DNA from: Parvularculaceae bacterium UBA4496
Lineage (GTDB): Bacteria; Pseudomonadota; Alphaproteobacteria; Caulobacterales; Parvularculaceae
Direction: 5' to 3'
NCBI GenBank assembly: GCA_002388885.1
Contig: DGNI01000211.1
Span: 23,803-48,130, forward strand
Length of the DNA: 24,328 nt
Below are positions 7,286 through 13,061 of the stretch, in pieces. The notes beneath the pieces were generated by a model. The model did no database searches. It was not told the origin of the DNA and saw only the letters and a list, made by a program, of their open reading frames with translations. Position numbers and translations under genes: made by a program. Position 1 is the first letter of the stretch, and every line of letters begins with the position of its first letter.

Positions 7286-8329
7286 ATGACATTCGCATCC
7301 GACAACTGGGCCGGCGCCGCGCCGGAGATTTTAGAAGCGCTTTCGAAAGCGAATGAGGGCGCCGTCTCCGCCTACGGAACGGACGATCATACAAAGCGGG
7401 TTGAGGCCCGGTTCAGTGAGATTTTCGAGCGTGACTGCGCGGTTTATTTCGTCGCTACTGGCGGCGCGGCGAACGGGCTTGCGCTCTCGGTCCTGTCGCC
7501 GCCTTACGGCATGATCTTCTGCCACGAGGAAAGCCATGTGCAGATGGACGAATGCGCCGGGCCGGAGTTTCTGACCGGAGGCGCGAAGCTCATTCCTGTT
7601 GCCGGCGCAGGCGGCAAGATGACGGCGGATGGTTTCGTCAAGGCGCTTAAAGGCTTCCCGCATCGCCCGCCCCACGGCGCGCCGCCCGCCGTTCTGTCGC
7701 TGACGCAAGCGACGGAGTGCGGCACGCTTTATTCCGCAGACGAATTGAAAGCGCTTTGCGTTGCCGCGCATGAGGGCGGCATGACTGTCCACATGGACGG
7801 CGCGCGCTTTGCGAATGCTGCTGCGGCGTCCGGCGCATCACCGGCGGAGTTGACATGGAAAACGGGCGTCGATGTTTTGTGTTTCGGCGGCACGAAAAAC
7901 GGCTGCATCGCCGCCGAGGCCGTCGTTTTTTTCGACCTGGCCATGGCGAAGGATTTCGAGTTCCGCCGCAAACGCGCCGGGCATTTGTGGTCGAAGATGC
8001 GGTTCATCACGGCGCAGTTCGACGCTTACCTGACAGATGGTCTGTGGCTCAAGCTCGCTGCGCACGCCAACGCGATGGCGAAACGTCTTTCGGGCGGGCT
8101 CGCCGCCATCGACGGCGTCGACATTTCCTATCCGACTGAAATCAACGAAGTCTTCGCCTGTTTTCCGGGCGATACGGCGGAGAAAATGCGCGCCGATGGC
8201 GAGCCGTTTTATCCGTGGATTACGCCGGGCGATCCGGCGGGCGGCCGCATGAACCGGCTGATCGCATCGTTCCGCACGACGGAACAAGATGTGGATGAAT
8301 TTTTAGCTCGCGTGAAGCAATCTCTTTAA
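7286..8329 (+). CDS. ltaE: Low-specificity L-threonine aldolase (PLP-dependent)
   Basis: A 347-residue aldolase of the beta-eliminating lyase/threonine aldolase family (fold type I). It cleaves threonine and allo-threonine to glycine and acetaldehyde. The N-terminus MTFASDNWAGAAPEILEAL and the segment AYGTDDHTKRVEARFSEIFE are family hallmarks. MDGARFANA carries the Asp that contacts the pyridine nitrogen, and FGGTKNG holds the Schiff-base lysine K204, followed by AEAVVFF. The start at 7286 matches family N-termini; a longer frame from 7229 overlaps the HAD gene and adds unrelated residues. There is no strong ribosome site, and the gap of 19 bases after the HAD stop codon suggests translation within a shared mRNA. 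Specificity for L- versus D-threonine is inferred from overall family resemblance. Confidence 0.92.
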   Translation: MTFASDNWAGAAPEILEALSKANEGAVSAYGTDDHTKRVEARFSEIFERDCAVYFVATGGAANGLALSVLSPPYGMIFCHEESHVQMDECAGPEFLTGGAKLIPVAGAGGKMTADGFVKALKGFPHRPPHGAPPAVLSLTQATECGTLYSADELKALCVAAHEGGMTVHMDGARFANAAAASGASPAELTWKTGVDVLCFGGTKNGCIAAEAVVFFDLAMAKDFEFRRKRAGHLWSKMRFITAQFDAYLTDGLWLKLAAHANAMAKRLSGGLAAIDGVDISYPTEINEVFACFPGDTAEKMRADGEPFYPWITPGDPAGGRMNRLIASFRTTEQDVDEFLARVKQSL

Positions 8330-8351
8330 ATTAGTCCTACGGATTATTGCC

Positions 8352-8729
8352 GTGTTGCCGCCTGATCAAGACATAGATGATAGAACGCCAATTTGGGACT
8401 ATCTGCAGGTTTTCTGGATGGATACGGATCCAGAAATTCTATTCCCGCGGGTGGTAGATAAATGCGCAGCCTCGAAATACTCACTAGACGAATTGAAACA
8501 AATTTTCTGGAATGAAGTCGAGCCCGCTGTTGGTTTCAATATGTGGAGTATTGCTGGTGAGTGGGCTGGGTTCGATGTCGAATGGCTTGTTCAAAGAATA
8601 CTGAAGAAAAGTCGATTTGGGAAACCTTTGCCAAATGTTTATCTAAGACCCCAGGCCAGAAACTGGTGGAAGCGACTGGCAGGTTCCATCGAAGCAAAGC
8701 GTGATTCTTTATCTAGAGAAGACCATTAG
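8352..8729 (+). CDS. DUF7079-like hypothetical protein
   Basis: A 125-residue soluble protein. The pattern R-T-P-I-W-D-Y-L near residue 11, then YSLDELKQIFWNEVEPAVGF and AGEWAGFDVEWLVQRI, resembles the small bacterial family I know as DUF7079, whose function is not established. It is 22 bases after the threonine aldolase gene and converges on the TVP38-like gene with a two-base gap. The start is uncertain: GTG at 8352 or TTG at 8355, neither with a good ribosome site. Its composition stands out. It is visibly more AT-rich than its neighbours and uses AGA, ATA, CTA and AAA codons that are rare around it, suggesting recent acquisition or relaxed selection. No toxin, nuclease or membrane features are visible. 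Confidence 0.7.
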   Translation: MLPPDQDIDDRTPIWDYLQVFWMDTDPEILFPRVVDKCAASKYSLDELKQIFWNEVEPAVGFNMWSIAGEWAGFDVEWLVQRILKKSRFGKPLPNVYLRPQARNWWKRLAGSIEAKRDSLSREDH

Positions 8730-8731
8730 AC

Positions 8732-9322
8732 TCAGGCTTTCATCCACCATTTGCGCGACCACCACGCGACCAGCGCGACCAGAACGAAAACCGCCGCAAG
8801 CGACATCCAGCCGAGCCACGGGCGCTCAATCACCATGGCGCCGATGCTGACGAAGACGAAAATTGGCGCCGTCATACCGGCGGCAGACGTCCACAGATAG
8901 GTGCGAAGGCGGACCGGCGCGAGCCCCGACCCGTAATTGACGACCGTATAAGGCACGAGCGGAATCATCCGCACGAAAAGCAGGAATGGCGCGCCGCGTT
9001 TTTCGACTGCAGTTTCGAACCGCGCCAGCATTTTCGCAGGCAACAATTTGTAGACAAGCGGCCGCCCCAGCCAGCGCGCCAGCATGAAGGCGATCACCGC
9101 GGCGATCATGGCGCCGATCCAGGTGAGAATGAATCCGTAGAGGCGGCCGAACACCATGCCGTTGGCGATGGCGACAGTTTCGGCCGGCAGCGGCAGAAAG
9201 GAAACGATGACCATGGCGAGGATCGCCATCGCCGGCGCCCACACGCCTGCGCTTTCGACCCACGCTTCATAGCGTTCGCCGTCCCACAGGAACGACCAGA
9301 AAGCAGGATCGAATATTTCCAT
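8732..9322 (-). CDS. TVP38/TMEM64 (DedA-like, SNARE-associated) membrane protein
   Basis: A 196-residue inner-membrane protein with about five to six hydrophobic segments. The conserved core is visible: FLPLPAETVAIANGMVFG, then GAMIAAVIAFMLARWLGRP, then FLLFVRMIPLVPYTVVNYGS with the re-entrant-type glycine and proline pattern. These are the hallmarks of the VTT/SNARE-associated domain shared with DedA proteins, which are thought to be lipid scramblases or flippases, for example of undecaprenyl phosphate or phosphatidylethanolamine (established for some members). The substrate of this one is unknown. It lies 101 bases downstream of hemH on the same strand and may be co-transcribed with it. The ribosome site before the ATG is weak. 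Confidence 0.88.
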   Translation of the reverse strand: MEIFDPAFWSFLWDGERYEAWVESAGVWAPAMAILAMVIVSFLPLPAETVAIANGMVFGRLYGFILTWIGAMIAAVIAFMLARWLGRPLVYKLLPAKMLARFETAVEKRGAPFLLFVRMIPLVPYTVVNYGSGLAPVRLRTYLWTSAAGMTAPIFVFVSIGAMVIERPWLGWMSLAAVFVLVALVAWWSRKWWMKA

Positions 9323-9423
9323 CGGCGTTCAGCTTCAGCGTTTTTGAAAAATACGCAATAGGTTTGGCGATCAGGCGTCGCATTGATGAGTTCGCCGCCG
9401 GTAAGCGGGGCGCTTGCGCAGCA

Positions 9424-10479
9424 TCAGGCGGAGAGCCAGCCCGCCGTTTCGCGCCGGGCGATGGTTTCGAGCAAGGCGATCATTTCCGGCGCGTCGTTGA
9501 GGCAGGGGAGAGCGGTGAAGGTCTCGCCGCCCGCCGCTATGAACGTCTCACGCGCCGCTATATCGATTTCTTCAAGAGTCTCGATACAATCGGAAACAAA
9601 GCCCGGCATGATGACCGCGATATTTTTGACGCCTTCGCCCGCCAGTTTTTCAATCGTGGCGTCCGTCGCCGGCTCCAGCCACTTCTCGCGCCCGAATTTC
9701 GATTGAAACGCCAGCGGTGCAAATTCTTCCGTCCACCCCATATGCTGGCGCAGCAGTCGCGCCGTCTTCGCGCAGTGGCAATAATAAGGATCGCCCGCAT
9801 CGAAATATCGCTGCGGTATGCCGTGAAATGAAATGACCACACGCTCCGGCGCCCAGTGGAGCGACTGCAAATGCCGGTTCGTCACCGCCGCCAGTGCGGC
9901 GATATAAGCAGGCTCGTCATGAAACGCCGGCGCGATGCGTATCGCCGGCTGCCAGCGCATGGCTTTGACGGCGTCGAATACGGCGTCCGTCACGCTGGCT
10001 GTCGTGGTTGCAGAATATTGCGGGTAAAGCGGCACGATCAGAATGCGCGTGCAGCCCGCTTCTTTCATCGCTTCAAGGCGCGACTTGATCGACGGGTTTC
10101 CGTATCGCATGGCCCAGTCGACGGTCGCGTCGCCGAGCGCGGACGCCAGCGCATCGCTTTGTGCGCGCGTGTAATAGCGCAAGGGGCTTTCGTTGCTCTC
10201 CTCGCGCCAGATCTTTTTGTAATTGCGCGCCGTCGCAGCCGGGCGGACATTCAAAATCACGCCGTAAAGGATTGGCAGCCATAGCGCGCGCGGCAGGTCG
10301 ACAATGCGTTCATCGCTCAGGAATTCGCGCAAATAGCGGCGAACCGCCCCGGCCTCCGGCGCTTCCGGCGTACCAAGATTGACCAGAAGGATGCCGATAC
10401 GCTCTCGTGCGACCGCTGGATGGCCTTGAGGCGTGTGACTGCCTGTCGCCGTCTTTGCTGGATTATCGCCGTCCATCAT
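9424..10479 (-). CDS. hemH: Ferrochelatase
   Basis: A 351-residue ferrochelatase, which inserts Fe2+ into protoporphyrin IX in the last step of protohaem synthesis, at or near the inner membrane. Evidence includes GILLVNLGTPEAPEAGAVRR at the start, RRYLREFLSDERIVDLPR, and PLYPQYSATTTASV. The catalytic histidine H219 lies in SFHGIPQRYF, and the acidic residue E300 in PGFVSDCIETLEE. Cysteines at C234 and C236 (YYCHC), C298 and C326 (LPCLND) are present. Some bacterial ferrochelatases, including one from Caulobacter, bind a [2Fe-2S] cluster, but I cannot tell whether these residues are the ligands. The first 20 residues are a low-complexity extension, so a later start is possible, though no in-frame ATG lies closer to the conserved region. 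It is divergent from the PiT-like gene. Confidence 0.95.
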   Translation of the reverse strand: MMDGDNPAKTATGSHTPQGHPAVARERIGILLVNLGTPEAPEAGAVRRYLREFLSDERIVDLPRALWLPILYGVILNVRPAATARNYKKIWREESNESPLRYYTRAQSDALASALGDATVDWAMRYGNPSIKSRLEAMKEAGCTRILIVPLYPQYSATTTASVTDAVFDAVKAMRWQPAIRIAPAFHDEPAYIAALAAVTNRHLQSLHWAPERVVISFHGIPQRYFDAGDPYYCHCAKTARLLRQHMGWTEEFAPLAFQSKFGREKWLEPATDATIEKLAGEGVKNIAVIMPGFVSDCIETLEEIDIAARETFIAAGGETFTALPCLNDAPEMIALLETIARRETAGWLSA

Positions 10480-10596
10480 GCCGCCATTCGGTGTCCCGGC
10501 AGATGCGGCCGGATATCGCGAAGATTTTCTCAGAATCCAAGCCTTTTGTCACAATAGTGAAACAAAAAAAATAGAGGGTGCCCGCGAATTCGAGGA

Positions 10597-10613
10597 GGCG
10601 CGCAGCGTGCGCC
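10597..10613 (+). other. Hairpin in the leader of the PiT-like gene
   Basis: GGCGCGC-AGC-GTGCGCC forms a seven-pair stem with one G-T wobble, about 50 bases before the PiT-like start codon. A second, weaker hairpin follows at 10629-10647 (CCAGC, nine-base loop, GCTGG), just ahead of the AAGGAA ribosome site at 10653-10658. Together they could make a structured 5' leader. No known riboswitch is recognised. Confidence 0.3.
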
Positions 10614-10663
10614 CCAACATGCGGCTGTCCAGCGAAAATTGGGCTGGCATTTAAGGAACGGGC

Positions 10664-11662
10664 ATGGAAATCGACATCGGTTTATGGGCGGCGGTCGGGT
10701 TTATTCTCGCCGCCTATGCGGTCGTCGGCAACGATGCGCTGCAAACCCTTGGCCCGTTCATCAACTCCAACCGCAATTTGCCGTGGCAGGTTCTGTTCGC
10801 CTTTGCGGGAACAGTGCTCGTTGTCGTGTTTTTCTACGGCTATTTGCAAAGCGGCGGCGACCCGTCCTTCGGACGTCTCAATAACACGACCAAATATCCG
10901 ATCTTCGAGCCGAAATGGTATCACGCCTTGCCGCCATTGGCGCTTTTTGTGCTGACGCGATTCGGTATCCCTGTTTCGACGACGTTCATGGTGCTGTCGA
11001 TTTTCGCCACCATGGGCGGCATGTATTCCATGCTGACGAAATCGCTGCTCGGTTATGTGGTCGCGTTTATTGCGGGCGGCGTTGTCTACGCGATACTGGC
11101 GCCGACTCTTGAGCGATGGTTTTTGAAAACCCACGATCAACAGCACGCAATCGGCTGGCTGATCATTCAGTGGGCGATGACCGCATATTTATGGTCTGTC
11201 TGGCTGATGCAGGATTTCGCCAACATCTTCATCTTCCTGCCGCGCGGCGTGGATCCATCAGGCGGACCGGCGCTCAACCTTGCCGAGGCTATCCTCGCCA
11301 TTGGCGCAATCCTTGTTCTTCTTGGCATTACCTTCTGGAACAAGGGCGGGCCGATCCAGCGCATCCTGCAGTCGAAAACGAGCGTTGACGACATCCGCTC
11401 TGCAGCGATCATCAACTTCGTCTACGCAACGCTCTTGTTCTATTTCAAGGAAATGAACAATATTCCGATGTCGACAACCTGGGTCTTCCTCGGGCTGATC
11501 GCCGGGCGTGAGTTCGCCATTGCAACCATCGACAAGGTCCGCACGGTCGGGGCGACCGCAAAAATCGTGATTTCCGACGCCGTGAAAGCCTTTATCGGGC
11601 TCATTGTCAGTGTCGTTCTCGCAGTGGGGCTGCCGATGGCGGCGGTTGCTCTTGGCGGCTAG
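10664..11662 (+). CDS. Divergent PiT-like (inorganic phosphate transporter-related) membrane protein
   Basis: A 332-residue polytopic membrane protein with about nine to ten hydrophobic segments. Its motifs echo the PiT phosphate permease family, which has an internal duplication. VVGNDALQTLG at residues 20-30 stands in for the G-x-N-D-x-A-N-x-x-G signature. FGIPVSTTFMVLS (S105-T106-T107) and NNIPMSTTWVFLG (S270-T271-T272) are two copies of the P-x-S-T-T loop, with a degenerate second N motif (N265, N266). It is shorter than most PiT proteins (about 400-500 residues), the first signature is altered, and the ion transported is unknown. AAGGAACGG upstream supports the start. It converges on the small gene at 11659, sharing CTAG at the stop codons. 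Alternatives are transport of another oxyanion such as sulfate, or a non-transport role. Confidence 0.7.
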   Translation: MEIDIGLWAAVGFILAAYAVVGNDALQTLGPFINSNRNLPWQVLFAFAGTVLVVVFFYGYLQSGGDPSFGRLNNTTKYPIFEPKWYHALPPLALFVLTRFGIPVSTTFMVLSIFATMGGMYSMLTKSLLGYVVAFIAGGVVYAILAPTLERWFLKTHDQQHAIGWLIIQWAMTAYLWSVWLMQDFANIFIFLPRGVDPSGGPALNLAEAILAIGAILVLLGITFWNKGGPIQRILQSKTSVDDIRSAAIINFVYATLLFYFKEMNNIPMSTTWVFLGLIAGREFAIATIDKVRTVGATAKIVISDAVKAFIGLIVSVVLAVGLPMAAVALGG

Positions 11663-12030
11663 CCTTCGTCCGCCGGATCTTTTTTCTTTTTGTAATTCGC
11701 GGCTTTGTCTTTGACGCGATAGCGCGCTTCGTCCTGACGGCGAAATTTCCGGCGCATGCGCTCTGCGCGATCCGCCTCATCGCCGTCTCTAGAGCGATAG
11801 GTGGGTTTAAGTTTTTGCTCGGCACGGACGTCCCGCATGGCGGCGCCGCCGCGCGCTGCGCGCTCTTTAAAGCGGTAGGACCGTTTTTTGACGCCCGTCG
11901 CTTCCTCCGGATCGTCGGTGAGCGCTAGGAAGCCTTTCAGCCCATCCGAGCCTGCCTCGGCGTTTTGCAGGTACCAGTAAAGGACGCCCGCAAAAACGGC
12001 GATGATCAATATAAACTCTAAAACATCCAT
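11659..12030 (-). CDS. Small membrane-anchored basic protein, function unknown
   Basis: A 123-residue protein with a single N-terminal membrane segment (about residues 5-21, EFILIIAVFAGVLYWYL). A charged tail follows, very rich in Lys, Arg, Asp and Glu, with repeated basic patches such as KKRSYRFKERAAR, RMRRKFRRQDEARYR and NYKKKKDPADEG. The tail is probably cytoplasmic and may be disordered or helical. I recognise no family. A role in RNA, membrane-surface or ribosome contact could be imagined but nothing shows it. Its stop codon overlaps that of the PiT-like gene on the other strand. There is no strong ribosome site. It could be spurious, but the clear membrane anchor and the exact fit of its end argue for a real gene. 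Confidence 0.6.
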   Translation of the reverse strand: MDVLEFILIIAVFAGVLYWYLQNAEAGSDGLKGFLALTDDPEEATGVKKRSYRFKERAARGGAAMRDVRAEQKLKPTYRSRDGDEADRAERMRRKFRRQDEARYRVKDKAANYKKKKDPADEG

Positions 12031-12177
12031 CGACAGCTATCCGGCGCGTTAAGGCGGTCCAACAGGCAGTGACATTAGCCTCAAAGAACCCGCCTACAAA
12101 ACTCGCGATTTACCATGCAATCGGCGTGCTAGGCCGCTGCAGCCCCCGATAGACGGCGCCCTTCAACCGCATTAAGC

Positions 12178-12999
12178 ATGACGCCCATGGAATATCAGGG
12201 AAAATGGGCGCTGATTACCGGCGCATCGGCGGGCATCGGCGCGACCTTCGCGAGAAGCTACGCCGCCAAAGGCGCCAATCTCATTCTGGTTGCGCGCCGG
12301 GAGGACCGGCTGAGAGAGCTTGCCGCAGAGTTGGAGGGGGCGAGCGGCATCAAGGTTAAAATCATCGCCGCCGATCTCGCTGAAGACGCCGCACCGAAAA
12401 TCATTTCCGGTGCGCTGGCGCAGGATGCGACGCCGGTCGATATTCTCGTCAACAATGCAGGCTACGGACTGCCCGGGTTTTTCACCGAAAATGCATGGAC
12501 GGCGCACCGGGGTTTTCTGGAACTGATGATCAATTCCTACGTTCAGATGACCCGTGCTTTCCTTCCCGGCATGCTTGAGCGCAATTGGGGCCGGGTTATC
12601 CAGGTTTCGTCCGTTGCCGGATTGGTTCCCGGATCAGCCGGGCATACGCTTTACGGACCGTCGAAAGCATTTCTGGTCAGCTTCGCGCAATCGATTGCGG
12701 CGGAATGCGACGGGACGGGCGTTAATTCATCCGCCCTCTGCCCGGGCTTTACCTATTCCGAATTCCATGACGTCAACAATACGCGCGGGCTTGTCTCGCA
12801 GTTGCCGAAATACATGTTCATGAAAGCCGAACCGGTGGTTGAGGGCGCTATCGCTGCAGTCGAGCGCCGCCATGTGGTCTATGTGCCCGGCGCATGGAAC
12901 AAGTTCACGACATGGCTCGCGAAAGCCCTGCCGCGGCCTTGGGCGCATGCTATGGTCAAAAACCAGTCGAAAAAATTTCGCAAACGCAAAGATAATTGA
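12178..12999 (+). CDS. Short-chain dehydrogenase/reductase (SDR)
   Basis: A 273-residue NAD(P)-dependent oxidoreductase of the classical SDR fold. The dinucleotide-binding motif is TGASAGIG (14-21), the structural motif NNAG (92-95), the catalytic Ser lies in VSSVAG (144-145), and Y159 and K163 in YGPSK form the active-site pair. ARRED after strand 2 suggests preference for NADP(H) through its arginines. The basic tail KNQSKKFRKRKDN extends beyond the core. A C-terminal segment around residues 240-262 (FTTWLAKALPRPWAHAMV) resembles the membrane-associating end of the YqjQ/DltE-like or 3-oxoacyl-type SDRs; the substrate is unknown. The start could be 12178 or the ATG at 12187; neither has a clear ribosome site. 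The M14 peptidase gene follows after 62 bases. Confidence 0.88.
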   Translation: MTPMEYQGKWALITGASAGIGATFARSYAAKGANLILVARREDRLRELAAELEGASGIKVKIIAADLAEDAAPKIISGALAQDATPVDILVNNAGYGLPGFFTENAWTAHRGFLELMINSYVQMTRAFLPGMLERNWGRVIQVSSVAGLVPGSAGHTLYGPSKAFLVSFAQSIAAECDGTGVNSSALCPGFTYSEFHDVNNTRGLVSQLPKYMFMKAEPVVEGAIAAVERRHVVYVPGAWNKFTTWLAKALPRPWAHAMVKNQSKKFRKRKDN

Positions 13000-13061
13000 C
13001 CGTTTGACGCGCAGAAAATGCGCCTGCAAACTCATGAAATCAGATTTACGAAGGGCGATTT

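Noticed and set aside
13009..13023. GCGCA-GAAAA-TGCGC hairpin between the SDR and M14 genes as a terminator
   Set aside because: The stem has only five pairs and no T-run follows, so it is too weak to call; the two genes may be co-transcribed.
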